A stretch of 42,150 nt of DNA from Nocardioides sp. Root240 (GTDB taxonomy: Bacteria > Actinomycetota > Actinomycetes > Propionibacteriales > Nocardioidaceae). Positions 33,244 through 42,114 of this stretch are shown here, piece by piece. The position numbers were made by a program, and so were the translations under genes. The stretch covers positions 37,718 to 79,867 of the forward strand of contig NZ_LMIT01000003.1 of assembly GCF_001428825.1 (NCBI RefSeq), in the 5' to 3' direction. The notes beneath the pieces are model-generated. The model did no database searches. It was not told where the DNA came from and saw only the letters and a list, made by a program, of their open reading frames with translations. Positions within the stretch are counted from its first letter, which is position 1. Each line of letters begins with the position of its first letter.

Positions 33244-34071
33244 ATGTCCCTCCCGTACCTCACCCGCGCCGCCCGTCCCGTCGGCACGATCACCTGCAGC
33301 CTCGCGCTCGCCGCCCTCCTCGTCGGTTGCGGCTCGGACGACACCACCACGGCGGGTGACGAGGCGTCGGCAGCCTCCGGTGCTCCCTCCGGTGCACCCG
33401 CCGGCGGCCCCGGCGGGGGCGGCGCGATGCCGGGTGCTTTCGGCGAGATCGCCGCGATCGACGGCAAGGTGCTGCAGGTCCGGAGCCAGCTGACGGGCCA
33501 GGTCGCGGTCACCTGGACCGACGACACGACCATCACCAGCCAGGCGGCGGCGAAGCTCGCCGACGTCACCGCGGGTGTGTGCGTCGTCGTCCGCACCGCC
33601 GACACGGGCACGGACGCGGGCAGCGACACCGAGGCCCCGACGGAGGTGACCGCGGCGTCGGTCGCGCTCTCCACCTCCGGCGACGACGGCTGCAGCGCCG
33701 GGCTCGGCGGCGGCCCGGGTGGCGGGGGTCCTGGAGGAAACGGCGAGCGCCCGACCGACCTGCCCTCCGACTTCCCGACCGACCTGCCCTCGGGCGCTCC
33801 GGGTGGCGGCCGTGGCGGGTTCGGCGGCTTCGGCACCATCGGCACGGTGGCGTCGGTGTCCGCGACCGGCTTCGTCGTCGAGGGCCGGGACGGCGACGTC
33901 ACGGTCACCGTCGGCGCCGACACGACGTACAGCAAGCAGGTCGCCGCCGACGCCACCGCCTTGACCGTGGGCCGGTGCGTGCAGGCCCAGGGTGACGCCG
34001 ACGACACCGGTGCCGTGACCGCCTCGACCATCCGGGTCAGCGACAAGGTGGACGACCAGTGCGGTCGCTGA
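33244..34071 (+). CDS. Gly-rich lipoprotein with DUF5666-like domains
   Basis: A 275-aa exported lipoprotein. The signal ends in the lipobox LLVGCGSDD. A Gly/Pro/Ala linker (PGGGGAMPG) leads to two copies of a small beta domain: GEIAAIDGKVLQVRSQLTGQVAVTWTDDTTI and GTVASVSATGFVVEGRDGDVTVTVGADTTY, each ending with a VCVVV or RCVQAQG motif, in the style of DUF5666. A long Gly/Pro-rich insert separates them. The ATG at 33244 has an AGGAGA site. The start of the second adaptor gene lies inside its 3' end (34059), so the two are coupled. It may modulate or line the extracellular side of the exporter; this is inferred from operon position. Confidence 0.8.
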   Translation: MSLPYLTRAARPVGTITCSLALAALLVGCGSDDTTTAGDEASAASGAPSGAPAGGPGGGGAMPGAFGEIAAIDGKVLQVRSQLTGQVAVTWTDDTTITSQAAAKLADVTAGVCVVVRTADTGTDAGSDTEAPTEVTAASVALSTSGDDGCSAGLGGGPGGGGPGGNGERPTDLPSDFPTDLPSGAPGGGRGGFGGFGTIGTVASVSATGFVVEGRDGDVTVTVGADTTYSKQVAADATALTVGRCVQAQGDADDTGAVTASTIRVSDKVDDQCGR

Positions 34072-35765
34072 TCCGCTCACGCCGCGTCGCGCTGCCGCTG
34101 GCTGCGTTGGCCCTCACCGGGACCGGGGTGGCGGCGTACGGCGCCGTGGCCGACGACGGCGTCGACTACCGCACCGTCGCGGCCACCACCGGCTCGGTCG
34201 AGCAGGAGCTCAGTCTCTCCGGCGTGATCTCGCCCAGCGGCCGCTCGGACCTGGCCTTCGGCACCGACGGGACCGTTGCCCGCGTCCGCGTCGCGCAGGG
34301 CGACCGGGTGGAGGAGGGCGACGTGATCGCCGTGCTCGACCGGGCCTCGCTGCGCGCCGCCGTCGACCGGGCGAGGTCCGACGTCGCCACCGCCACGGCA
34401 CGGCTGGCCGACGACCGGGCCGCACAGACCGCTGCCGTCACCACCACCGCATCCTCGTCCTCGGGGTCCGGCTCGTCCGGCCGCTCGACCAGCGGTACGC
34501 CGAGCACCGGTGGCACCGGTTCCACCTCCGGTGCCACCGCGGCCCTGGTCCGGACGCTGCACGCCCAGCAGGACGCGGTCGTCGCCGCGCAGTCGGCCGC
34601 CGGCGACGCACTCGCGACGGCCGGTACGGCGCTCTCCGCCCAACAGGCGGCGTGCGCGGACCCGGTCACCAGCACGACCGAGACCCCCACCGGCAGCCCC
34701 ACCGGCAGCCCGACCGACGGCCCGACCGACGGCGCCGAGCCGACCGCGACGACGAGCACGACCGCCGTCCTCAGCGAGGCCTGCGCCACGGCGCTCACCA
34801 CCGTGCAGTCCGCCCAGGCCGCGGCGTCCGAAGCGCAGATCGCCCTCCAGGCGGCGTTGGAGACGCTCGGCGGCACGCTGGCTGAGGCCCTCGGCTCCGT
34901 GCAGTCCGGCTCGTCGACTCCGTCCGCCCAGCCCACGGCGGCCGCCCCGGCTGCATCGGCTGCATCGTCGGCCGGGTCGTCGTCGACGCCCAGCAGCGGT
35001 GGAGCGGGGCAGACCGTGACGGCCGCGACCCTCGCCCAGGACCAGGCCTCCATCGACCGTGCCGAGGCGGACCTGGCGGCCGCGAAGGCGGACCTCGCCG
35101 GCGCCGTCGTCAGGGCCCCCGCGGACGGAACGGTCGTCTCCCTCGCGGTCGCGACGAACGCCGACGTCGCCGCCGGCGACACGGTCGCCACCGTGGTCGC
35201 GCCGGGCCTGACGACCGTGGCGGTCGACGTCGGCGCCACGCAGGCGGCGCAGCTCGAGCAGGGCACGGACGTCGCGGTGACCCCCGCGGGGGCGACCGAG
35301 GCCCTGGCGGGCTCGATCAGCCGGGTCGAGCACGTCGCCTCCAGCGACGCGACGACCGGCTCGGACCCGACGTACGCCGTGGAGATCGTCCTCGACGAGC
35401 GCGATCTCCAGCTCGCCGACGGCATGCCCGCCTCGGTGACGGTCGTCGTCGGTTCGGCGGACGACGTGGTCGTCGTCCCCGCGTCGGCGGTCGACGACGG
35501 CTCCGTAACGGTCCTCGACGACGAGGGCCGGGCGCAGCGCGTCCGGGTCACGACCGGCATCGTCGGCGCGACGCAGATCGAGGTCACCGACGGACTCGAG
35601 GACGGCGACGTCGTCGTGCTGGCCGACCTCGACGCCGAGCTCCCGACCGGGGACAGCGACCAGCAGACCGGTTTCGGTGGCGGTTTCGGTGGTGGTTTCG
35701 GTGGTGGCGGAGGAGGTTTCCCGGCCGGCGGCCCGCCCAGCGGCGCGGGCTTCCCCGGGCGGTGA
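34059..35765 (+). CDS. Second efflux adaptor (HlyD family), low-complexity insert
   Basis: A 568-aa adaptor with an uncleaved-type N-terminal helix (VALPLAALALTGTGVAAYGAV), a first lipoyl half (SGVISPSGRSDLAFGTDGTVARVRVAQGDRVEEGDVIAVLD), an unusually long helical region interrupted by Ser/Thr/Pro/Gly low-complexity tracts (about residues 125-335), the second lipoyl half (AGAVVRAPADGTVVSLAV...DTVATVV), and barrel domains. It ends with Gly/Phe repeats (GGGFGGGFGGGGGGFP). The GTG at 34059 lies inside the lipoprotein gene (13-bp overlap). Together with the first adaptor this gives two per operon, which is unusual. The low-complexity insert may span the thick cell wall. Confidence 0.85.
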   Translation: MRSLIRSRRVALPLAALALTGTGVAAYGAVADDGVDYRTVAATTGSVEQELSLSGVISPSGRSDLAFGTDGTVARVRVAQGDRVEEGDVIAVLDRASLRAAVDRARSDVATATARLADDRAAQTAAVTTTASSSSGSGSSGRSTSGTPSTGGTGSTSGATAALVRTLHAQQDAVVAAQSAAGDALATAGTALSAQQAACADPVTSTTETPTGSPTGSPTDGPTDGAEPTATTSTTAVLSEACATALTTVQSAQAAASEAQIALQAALETLGGTLAEALGSVQSGSSTPSAQPTAAAPAASAASSAGSSSTPSSGGAGQTVTAATLAQDQASIDRAEADLAAAKADLAGAVVRAPADGTVVSLAVATNADVAAGDTVATVVAPGLTTVAVDVGATQAAQLEQGTDVAVTPAGATEALAGSISRVEHVASSDATTGSDPTYAVEIVLDERDLQLADGMPASVTVVVGSADDVVVVPASAVDDGSVTVLDDEGRAQRVRVTTGIVGATQIEVTDGLEDGDVVVLADLDAELPTGDSDQQTGFGGGFGGGFGGGGGGFPAGGPPSGAGFPGR

Positions 35766-35812
35766 CGCGAAACCCGCTGGCGTCCGGCCCCGCGGTGGGT
35801 CACGCTGCGAGG

Positions 35813-36811
35813 GTGAGCACGTGGACGAGCGCGGTGTGGTCCGACGAGGACTTCCTCGCCGGGCTGCGCGCGTTCGTCGCCGACGCCGTCGGTGAGCCGA
35901 CCGCGATCGAGGCGGTCAGCCGGCAGCCGTGGTCCGCGGTGTGGCGAGTACGTACGGGCGGCCGCACGTCCTACCTCAAGCAGAACTGTCCCGGCCAGTC
36001 CCACGAGGCCCGCTTGGTCGCCGACCTCGCGCAGCTCGCCCCCGACCAGGTCGTGCCGGTGCTGGTCGCCGACCCCGTGCGCGACCTCCTGCTCACCGAG
36101 GACCTCGGCCCGACGCTCCAGGACCTCGGCCGCGGCGGCGACGTCGCGACCTGGTGCAGCGTCGTCGCCGAGTCCGCGGCCCTCCAGCGCCGCGTCGCCG
36201 ACAGCGGCTTCGACCCGCGCCTCACCGTCATGGAGCCCTCCGCCGCCTCGACGTACGTCGCCGACGCGGTCGGCCGGCTCGCCGCCCTCGCGCCCGAGGA
36301 CCCCCGCCGGCTCGCCCCCGCGGTCGCGCACCGGCTCGAGCGGTTGCTGCCGACCGTGGACCGCTGGTCCGACCGGGTGGAGGAGCTGGACCTGCCGCTC
36401 ACGCTGGTCCACAACGACCTGCACGCCGCCAACGTCGTACCCGTGGCGGGGACGCTGCGCTTCTTCGACTTCGGCGACGCCGTCGTCGGCGAGCCCCTCG
36501 GCAACCTGCTGGTGCCGCTCTACATCGCGCAGGGCGCCCTCGGCGCGACCCACGACGACCCGCGGCTGTGGCGGATCGCCGACGCCGGGCTCGAGGTCTG
36601 GAGCGACCTCGCGCCCCTGCCCGCGCTCCGCGCCGCGCTCCCGGCCGCGCTCCAGCTCGCCCGGCTCGCCCGCGTCGAGTCGTGGCGCCGCTGCGTCGCG
36701 ACCATGACGCCCGCCGAGCAGGCCGCGTGGGGCTACGTCCCCGCGCGCTGGCTCGGGCTGCTGCTGGAGGCGCCGCCCGTCGAGGTCAGGCCGACCGCGG
36801 CGCGTACATGA
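35813..36811 (+). CDS. Aminoglycoside phosphotransferase-fold kinase
   Basis: A 332-aa cytosolic kinase-like protein. The catalytic motif is [18 protein letters not shown] (HxDxxxxN) and the metal site is [12 protein letters not shown] (DxD-like). The N-lobe includes [20 protein letters not shown] with a candidate ATP Lys. These mark the APH/choline kinase superfamily; the substrate (small molecule, sugar or drug) is unknown. I chose the GTG at 35813, which gives a typical start ([18 protein letters not shown]); a GTG at 35762 that overlaps the adaptor stop is possible. The 3' end overlaps the convergent ynfA-like gene by 26 bp. Confidence 0.82.
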   Translation: MSTWTSAVWSDEDFLAGLRAFVADAVGEPTAIEAVSRQPWSAVWRVRTGGRTSYLKQNCPGQSHEARLVADLAQLAPDQVVPVLVADPVRDLLLTEDLGPTLQDLGRGGDVATWCSVVAESAALQRRVADSGFDPRLTVMEPSAASTYVADAVGRLAALAPEDPRRLAPAVAHRLERLLPTVDRWSDRVEELDLPLTLVHNDLHAANVVPVAGTLRFFDFGDAVVGEPLGNLLVPLYIAQGALGATHDDPRLWRIADAGLEVWSDLAPLPALRAALPAALQLARLARVESWRRCVATMTPAEQAAWGYVPARWLGLLLEAPPVEVRPTAART

Positions 36812-37121
36812 TCACCGCGACGCCCACGAGGCAGACGAGCGCACCGATCACGTCGTACCGGTCCGGCTCGAACCCGTCCGCCACCATGCCCCACACCAGC
36901 GAGCCGGCGACGAACACGCCGCCGTACGCCGCCAGGATCCGTCCGAAGTTCGCATCCGGCTGCAGGGTCGCGACGAACCCGTAGAGCCCCAGCGCGACCA
37001 CACCCGCGCCGATCCACATCCACCCCCGGTGCTCGCGGACGCCCTGCCACACCAGCCAGGCGCCGCCGATCTCGGCGACCGCGGCAGCCAGGAACAGGGC
37101 GATCGAGCGCAGCGTGTCCAT
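36786..37121 (-). CDS. YnfA/UPF0060 family membrane protein
   Basis: A 111-aa protein with four hydrophobic helices ([79 protein letters not shown]), matching the UPF0060/YnfA family, which is distantly related to small multidrug transporters. Characteristic residues are [11 protein letters not shown] and [14 protein letters not shown]. The ATG at 37121 is preferred because GGGAGG lies 9 nt upstream; the ATG at 37130 would abut that site. Its coding end overlaps the convergent APH-fold gene by 26 bp. Transport function is inferred. Confidence 0.9.
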   Translation of the reverse strand: MDTLRSIALFLAAAVAEIGGAWLVWQGVREHRGWMWIGAGVVALGLYGFVATLQPDANFGRILAAYGGVFVAGSLVWGMVADGFEPDRYDVIGALVCLVGVAVIMYAPRSA

Positions 37122-37166
37122 GGCCGGCATCCTCCCACCGCCGGAGTGGATAGGGTCTGCACGTTG

Positions 37167-37240
37167 GGGCCGGTAGCTCAGTCGGTCAGAGCAGAGGACT
37201 CATAATCCTTGGGTCGTGGGTTCGAGCCCCACCCGGCCTA
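37167..37240 (+). tRNA. tRNA with CAT anticodon (Met-elongator or Ile2)
   Basis: The cloverleaf has acceptor arms GGGCCGG (37167-37173) and CCGGCCT (37233-37239, one G-T pair), D-arm GCTCAGTCGGTCAGAGC, anticodon stem GAGGA/TCCTT with loop CTCATAA (anticodon CAT at 37201-37203), and T-arm GTGGG/CCCAC. Discriminator is A and no CCA is encoded. It lacks initiator-tRNA features such as a run of three G-C pairs in the anticodon stem. Elongator Met and lysidine-type Ile2 cannot be separated by eye. A TAGGGT -10 lies at 37151-37156. Confidence 0.9.
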
Positions 37241-37257
37241 CTCCGACGACGTCGGCG

Positions 37258-38004
37258 TCACTCACCCCAGCCCATCGGGAACACCTCGAACGGCGCCGCG
37301 AACGGTACGCCGAGACGCGTCCCCGTCGCCCGCGCCATCCCCTCGAGGAACTCCCGCGGGTCCCAGTTCTCCCAGCCCAGCCCGTCGATGTACGCCGCGT
37401 GGGCCTTCAGCGACTCGACCCCGGCATCGAAGGTCGCGGTCGTGTCGACGGCGTGGGTGGACTCCGGGGACCCGAAGGCCCAGACCTCCCGCACGCCGCC
37501 CCACGGTTCGAGGTCGCCGGCCAGCTGCTCGTCGAAGACCCACCGGTTGCCCGCGTCGCGTACGGCGTCGAGCACCGCACGCCCGACCGCGATGTGGTCG
37601 GCTTGGTTGAGGTTCCGCCCGCCCCACGTGTCGCGGAAGTTGCCGGTCACCACGATCTCGGGCCGGTGCCGCCGGACCACCTCGGCGAGCGTGCGCCGCA
37701 GCGGCACGCCGTACTCCACGACGCCGTCGGGGAGACCGAGGAACTCCACGACGTCGACGCCGACGACCTCAGCGGACGCGACCTGCTCGGCCTCGCGCAC
37801 CGTCCGGCACTCGTCGGGTGCCAGCCCGTCGATGCCGGCCTCGCCGCTGGTGACCATGCAGTAGACGACGCTCTTGCCCTGGCCGGTCCAGCGAGCGACG
37901 GCCGCGGCCGCACCGAACTCCATGTCGTCCGGATGGGCGACGATGCACAGTGCCCGCGTCCAGTCCTCGTCGATCGGCTGCAGGGTGGTGGGGGTGTCGG
38001 CCAT
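37258..38004 (-). CDS. PIG-L family deacetylase (LmbE-like)
   Basis: A 248-aa zinc-dependent N-deacetylase-like protein. The metal motif is CIVAHPDDMEFG (AHPDD, N-terminal) and the third ligand is the His in NQADHIAVGRAVLDA. The family includes mycothiol-pathway MshB and Mca and other de-N-acylases; this protein is shorter than MshB, so detoxification or mycothiol-conjugate roles are possible but unproven. It starts at ATG 38004 with no Shine-Dalgarno; a CATGCT (38011-38016) 6 nt upstream suggests a leaderless mRNA. It reads toward the CAT-anticodon tRNA. Confidence 0.85.
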   Translation of the reverse strand: MADTPTTLQPIDEDWTRALCIVAHPDDMEFGAAAAVARWTGQGKSVVYCMVTSGEAGIDGLAPDECRTVREAEQVASAEVVGVDVVEFLGLPDGVVEYGVPLRRTLAEVVRRHRPEIVVTGNFRDTWGGRNLNQADHIAVGRAVLDAVRDAGNRWVFDEQLAGDLEPWGGVREVWAFGSPESTHAVDTTATFDAGVESLKAHAAYIDGLGWENWDPREFLEGMARATGTRLGVPFAAPFEVFPMGWGE

Positions 38005-38043
38005 GCATCGAGCATGGCAGCCGGGCGGCTGGGCCGCGACGGG

Positions 38044-39018
38044 TCAGCGCGCCGACGCGCCGGAGATGAGCAGCCGCCCGTCACGCTGGACCAGGCGCAG
38101 CGTGATGTCCTCGGTCCGTCGTACGCCGCCGGGCAGTGCGTAGCGATAGGTGTAGCTCACCGTCATCGCCTGCGGGTCCGGCGTGATCGAGAGGATCACC
38201 GGGCTGTCGATCGCCGCCCACACCTCGCGGTACCGGGGGCTCGCTGCCTGGTAGTCCGGCGTGAGCAGCCGGAGGCCCCGCTGCGGGTCGCGACTCGCCG
38301 TCGCGACGTAGCTGCGCGCGAAGTCCTCCAGTTCGCGCGCGCTCACCGTGTCCGCCGACGCCGTCGCGGCCGGGTCGTCGACGGGCTCCTCGGAGCCTCG
38401 TGGCCCGTCGGACGTGCGCCGCGAGGGGGTGTCGGGTTTCGCCGCCGGGTCCGGGTCGTCGTCCGAGCCCGTGAACAACAGCGCCGCGCCGACCAGCCCG
38501 AGCACCACGATCACAGCGGCGCCGACCACGCCCAGCACCACGGGAGAGGGACGTCGCGCCGGCTCGGGTGCCGGCACCTGGGCCTGCAGGTAGGCCGCCA
38601 TGTCCGCCATCGTCGGTCGCTGCCGCGGGTCGACGACCAGCGCGAGCTCGGTCAGTGGCGCCAGCCAGCCGGTGTCGCGCACGCCGCCGCTGCCGGGCTC
38701 GCCGCCCGTCGTCACGAACTCCAGGACCGCCGCGAGGGCCCAGACGTCGTCGGCACACGGGTCCGCCCGCAGGCCCGCGCTCGGGTCGGGCGCGACGTAC
38801 GCCGGGTCCGGCCGCACGTCCGAGGCGTCGACGAGCGACGCGGACCCGTCCGAGGCGATGCGGACGGCGGCGGGGGAGACCGCTCCGTGCGCCGTACCGG
38901 CGGCATGGAGGTCGGCGAGCGACTGCGCGACCGGCAGCAGCAGCCGCGCGGCGTCGTCCGGGCCGAGGACGCCGCGCGTGCGGACGCGGTCCGTCAGCCG
39001 GGCGTCGTACTCGCTCAC
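38044..39018 (-). CDS. Truncated Ser/Thr pseudokinase with extracellular domain
   Basis: A 324-aa protein that begins where a kinase hinge would be and so lacks the whole N-lobe (no Gly loop, no VAVK Lys). The C-lobe remains but is degenerate: HGAVSPAAV replaces HRDVKPSNI (Asp, Lys and Asn lost) and VDASD replaces SDFGI. Then a transmembrane helix (VVLGVVGAAVIVVLGLVGAALLF) and an extracellular domain (FARSYVATASRDPQRGLRLLTPDYQ...) that matches that of the kinase next door. GTG 39018 lies 7 nt after TAGGGT (39026-39031, minus), a leaderless start. No N-lobe sequence is found in the 52 bp before it. It likely acts as a binding partner or regulator. Confidence 0.85.
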   Translation of the reverse strand: MSEYDARLTDRVRTRGVLGPDDAARLLLPVAQSLADLHAAGTAHGAVSPAAVRIASDGSASLVDASDVRPDPAYVAPDPSAGLRADPCADDVWALAAVLEFVTTGGEPGSGGVRDTGWLAPLTELALVVDPRQRPTMADMAAYLQAQVPAPEPARRPSPVVLGVVGAAVIVVLGLVGAALLFTGSDDDPDPAAKPDTPSRRTSDGPRGSEEPVDDPAATASADTVSARELEDFARSYVATASRDPQRGLRLLTPDYQAASPRYREVWAAIDSPVILSITPDPQAMTVSYTYRYALPGGVRRTEDITLRLVQRDGRLLISGASAR

Positions 39019-39070
39019 CTCGCCGACCCTACCCAGAGCGGACGCTCCTGAGCGGGGAAATGGAGAGGGT

Positions 39071-40381
39071 TCACACGGCGCCGGCGATGAGCAGGCGGCC
39101 GTCCTCCTGCACCAGCTCGAGGGTCACCGTCTCGGTCCGCCTGCCGCCCCGCGAGAGCTGGTAGCGGTAGGTGTACGTCACGGTCATCGCCGATGGGTCG
39201 GCACTGACGTCGAGGATCTCGGGGTGCTTCATCGGCCCCCAGAAGGCGGCGTAGCGCGGGCTGTCGTCCTGGTACGCCGGCGTGAGCATCGCGTAGCCCC
39301 GGGCCGGGTCCGTCGACGCGGTCCGCACGTAGTCCCGCGCGAACTCCTCCATCTCGTCCGCGCTCGGCGCCCGGGGCCCGGCCGCCGGGGTGGTCGACGA
39401 CGTCTGCGGTCCGGCGGTGGGGCCGCCGGTGTCCTGGTCGTTGGTCTGGAGTGCGAGGGCAGCGATCACCGCGAGCGCCGCGACGGCACCGACGGCGGCG
39501 GCGCCCGCTCGTGCGCCGGGTCGCCGTCCGCGACCCTGCACCGGTACGGCCGGGAGCTGCACCGTCTGCTCGGCGGACCACGCGCGGCCGCGGAGCGCGT
39601 CGCGCACCTCGGCCATCGACGGCCGCTCGGCGGGGTCGCGCGCCATCGTCCGCGCGAGCAGCGGAGCGAGCCAGCCGGCCTCCGGCACGACGGGAGGATC
39701 CTCGTTGACGATCCGGAGGACGACGGCGAGCGGAGCATTGTCGGCGTCGTCGCGGTGGTACGGCGGCCGCCCGGTCAGCACGTGGACGAGCGTCGCGCCG
39801 ACCGCCCAGACGTCGCTGGCCGGCGTGGCCGCACCTCCCACCGCGACCTCGGGTGCGAGGTAGGCCGGGGAGCCGGTCACCAGCCCGGTCCGGGTGAGCG
39901 TCGCGTCGCCGGTGCTGCGGGCGATGCCGAAGTCCGACAGCTTCGTCCCGCCGTCGCCGGGTACGAGGATGTTCGACGGCTTCACGTCGCGGTGCACGAT
40001 CCCGTGCTGGTGCGCCTGCACCAGGGCGTCGGCCACCGGCGCGAGTGCGCGAGCGGCTTCGTCGGGGGAGAGGGGGCCCGCCTCCTGCACCACCTTCGAG
40101 AGCGGCGGCCCGTCGACGTGCTCCATGACGAGCCACGCGGCGTCGTCGTCGGTGACCAGGTCGAAGACCGCCACGACGTGCGGGTGCGAGAGCTGGGCGG
40201 CCAGCCGGGCCTCGCGCTCGGCGCGGGCGGCAGCCGTGTCGGGGTCGGTCAGCGAGCCGGTGCGCTTGACGGCCACCGGCCGGTCGAGGACCTCGTCGTG
40301 TGCGAGCCACACCGAGCCGTTGGCGCCGTGGCCGATCGCACGCTGAAGCGTGTACCTGCCTGCTACCCGTCGCGCACCCAT
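39071..40381 (-). CDS. Transmembrane Ser/Thr protein kinase (PknB-like)
   Basis: A 436-aa receptor kinase. The catalytic domain is complete: Gly loop IGHGANGSV (16-24), K39 in VAVK, VHRDVKPSN, LSDFGIA, an activation segment with Thr residues (TLTRTGLVTGSPAYLAPE), and DVWAVGATL. A transmembrane helix near 288-306 (AVGAVAALAVIAALAL) is followed by an extracellular domain (FARDYVRTASTDPARGYAMLTPAYQDDSPRY...) rather than PASTA repeats. The same domain occurs in the neighbouring pseudokinase. The ATG at 40381 follows TACCGT (40391-40396) with a 9-nt gap and no clear Shine-Dalgarno. It is divergent from tyrS. Confidence 0.92.
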   Translation of the reverse strand: MGARRVAGRYTLQRAIGHGANGSVWLAHDEVLDRPVAVKRTGSLTDPDTAAARAEREARLAAQLSHPHVVAVFDLVTDDDAAWLVMEHVDGPPLSKVVQEAGPLSPDEAARALAPVADALVQAHQHGIVHRDVKPSNILVPGDGGTKLSDFGIARSTGDATLTRTGLVTGSPAYLAPEVAVGGAATPASDVWAVGATLVHVLTGRPPYHRDDADNAPLAVVLRIVNEDPPVVPEAGWLAPLLARTMARDPAERPSMAEVRDALRGRAWSAEQTVQLPAVPVQGRGRRPGARAGAAAVGAVAALAVIAALALQTNDQDTGGPTAGPQTSSTTPAAGPRAPSADEMEEFARDYVRTASTDPARGYAMLTPAYQDDSPRYAAFWGPMKHPEILDVSADPSAMTVTYTYRYQLSRGGRRTETVTLELVQEDGRLLIAGAV

Positions 40382-40495
40382 GGTTCATCCACGGTACCCA
40401 CGGCTCCCCACCGTGAACCCATTCGATCCGCTGGTCGCCGATGCGGCACTCTTGGATGCGGGAAAGTCCCGGCTCCACCTACGGAAAGGTACGAC

Positions 40496-41767
40496 GTGTC
40501 CGTCGACCCCACCCTCCTCGACGACCTCGCGTGGCGCGGCCTGCTGGCCGAGTCCACCGACCGCGACGCGCTGCGCACAGCGCTCACGGAGGGAAGCGTC
40601 CGGTACTACGTCGGATTCGACCCGACCGCGCCGAGCCTCCACATGGGCAACCTGGTCCAGATCGTCACCGCCATGCGCCTCCAACGGGCCGGCCACACGC
40701 CGTACGCCCTCGTCGGCGGTGCGACGGGAATGATCGGCGACCCGCGCGACTCGGGGGAGCGGACGCTCAACTCCCTCGACACCGTCCAGGAGTGGACCGC
40801 CCGCGTGCGCGGCCAGATCGAGCCCTTCTTGTCCTTCGAGGGCGAGAACGCTGCCACGATGGTCAACAACCACGACTGGACCGAGGGCCTGTCGGTCATC
40901 GACTTCCTGCGCGACATCGGCAAGCACTTCCCGGTCAACCGGATGCTCGCCCGCGAGACCGTGAAGCGCCGGCTCGAGTCCGGCATCAGCTACACCGAGT
41001 TCTCCTACGTCCTCCTGCAGTCCATGGACTTCCTGACCCTGCACCGGACCTACGGCGTCACCCTCCAGTTCGGTGGCTCCGACCAGTGGGGCAACCTCAC
41101 CGGCGGTGTCGACCTGATCCGCCGCGCCGAGGGCGCCACGGCCCACGCGTTCGCGACGCCGTTGATCACCAAGGCCGACGGCACCAAGTACGGCAAGACC
41201 GAGGGCGGCGCGCTCTGGCTCGACCCGGTGCTGATGCCGCCGTACGCCTTCCACCAGTTCTGGCTCAACGTCGAGGACGAGAAGGTCGGCGAGCTGTTGC
41301 GCGTCTTCACCTTCCTCTCCCGGGAGGACATCGAGGCGATCGAGGCCCGGCACGCGGAGAAGCCCTTCCTGCGCGAGGCGCAGAAGGTCCTCGCCGACGA
41401 GGTGACGACCCTGGTCCACGGAGCCCAGGAGACGGAGAACGCCAAGGCGGCCGCCCAGGCACTGTTCGGCACCGGCGACATCACTGCTCTCTCCGGCCCG
41501 ACCCTCGAGGCCGCGCTCGGGGAGGCCGGCGCTGTGGACGTCGACGGCTCGGCCGGCATCCCCGACATCGTCGAGCTGCTGGCCCTCACCGGCCTGGCGT
41601 CCTCGAGGAGCGAGGCCCGGCGCACCGTGTCCGAGGGCGGCGCCTACGTCAACAACGTGCGCATCGACGACCCCGAGCACGTCCCTGCCGCGGGCGACCT
41701 CATCGCCGCCGCGTGGCTGGTCCTGCGCCGCGGCAAGAAGCGGTTCGCAGGCGTGCGCGTGCACTGA
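40496..41767 (+). CDS. tyrS: Tyrosine--tRNA ligase
   Basis: A 423-aa class I synthetase that charges tRNA-Tyr. The HIGH-like motif is PSLHMGN (residues ~46-52), the Tyr-binding region has GGATGMIGDP and TLQFGGSDQWGN, and the KMSKS-like loop reads KYGKTEGG. A C-terminal S4 RNA-binding domain follows (IVELLALTGLASSRSEARRTVSEGGAYVNNVRI). The GTG at 40496 has a GGAAAGG site 6 nt upstream; the start is confirmed by the family's normal N-terminus. No T-box is visible in its leader. It is followed by a strong hairpin and then the rRNA promoters. Confidence 0.96.
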   Translation: MSVDPTLLDDLAWRGLLAESTDRDALRTALTEGSVRYYVGFDPTAPSLHMGNLVQIVTAMRLQRAGHTPYALVGGATGMIGDPRDSGERTLNSLDTVQEWTARVRGQIEPFLSFEGENAATMVNNHDWTEGLSVIDFLRDIGKHFPVNRMLARETVKRRLESGISYTEFSYVLLQSMDFLTLHRTYGVTLQFGGSDQWGNLTGGVDLIRRAEGATAHAFATPLITKADGTKYGKTEGGALWLDPVLMPPYAFHQFWLNVEDEKVGELLRVFTFLSREDIEAIEARHAEKPFLREAQKVLADEVTTLVHGAQETENAKAAAQALFGTGDITALSGPTLEAALGEAGAVDVDGSAGIPDIVELLALTGLASSRSEARRTVSEGGAYVNNVRIDDPEHVPAAGDLIAAAWLVLRRGKKRFAGVRVH

Positions 41768-41774
41768 ACGAAGC

Positions 41775-41808
41775 GCTCCCGGGAGGCCTCTGCAGGCCTC
41801 CCGGGAGC
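41775..41808 (+). terminator. Strong hairpin after tyrS
   Basis: A perfect 14-bp stem (GCTCCCGGGAGGCC at 41775-41788 and its complement at 41795-41808) with loop TCTGCA starts 7 bp after the tyrS stop. There is no T run, so it is a U-less terminator-like hairpin that would separate tyrS from the rRNA operon. Confidence 0.65.
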
Positions 41809-41858
41809 ACTCCAGACGCCCTGTCGGAGCGGTGTGGCCCGGGTCACGTCGTTCCGAT

Positions 41859-41887
41859 TTGTGCTTTCCGCAGGGGATGCGTAATGT
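41859..41887 (+). promoter_or_regulatory. rrn promoter P1
   Basis: TTGTGC (41859-41864), a 17-bp spacer, and TAATGT (41882-41887) make a good sigma-A-type promoter in an AT-richer patch. It points toward the rRNA leader; start about 41894. Confidence 0.65.
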
Positions 41888-42008
41888 TCTCTGTGTCGCC
41901 GGGTGCGGCGGGAAACAAGACGGCGGTCAGCCGGAGGGTTTCCGGCCCCGCGACCACTTGCCTCGAGCTACAGCCCGAGTGCTGGTCAGAAAAGCAAGCC
42001 TTGTGGGT

Positions 42009-42038
42009 TTGGTACAGACCAGGACGAAGGACTAAGGT
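42009..42038 (+). promoter_or_regulatory. rrn promoter P2
   Basis: TTGGTA (42009-42014), an 18-bp spacer, and TAAGGT (42033-42038) give a second promoter in tandem. Tandem promoters are normal before rRNA operons. The start would be about 42045. Confidence 0.6.
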
Positions 42039-42096
42039 TCCGAGGCGCGCATCAGCACGAAGACGATCCGGCAACGGTGAACTTCGAAGCGTGTGA

Positions 42097-42114
42097 TGTT
42101 TGAGAACTCAACAG
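42097..42114 (+). promoter_or_regulatory. rrn boxA antitermination element
   Basis: TGTTTGAGAACTCAACAG is the boxA leader sequence that precedes 16S rRNA in actinobacteria (TTGAGAACTCAA core). The rest of the leader continues to the window edge, so the 16S gene must begin a short way downstream. NusB/NusE-type antitermination is inferred from the family. Confidence 0.85.
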
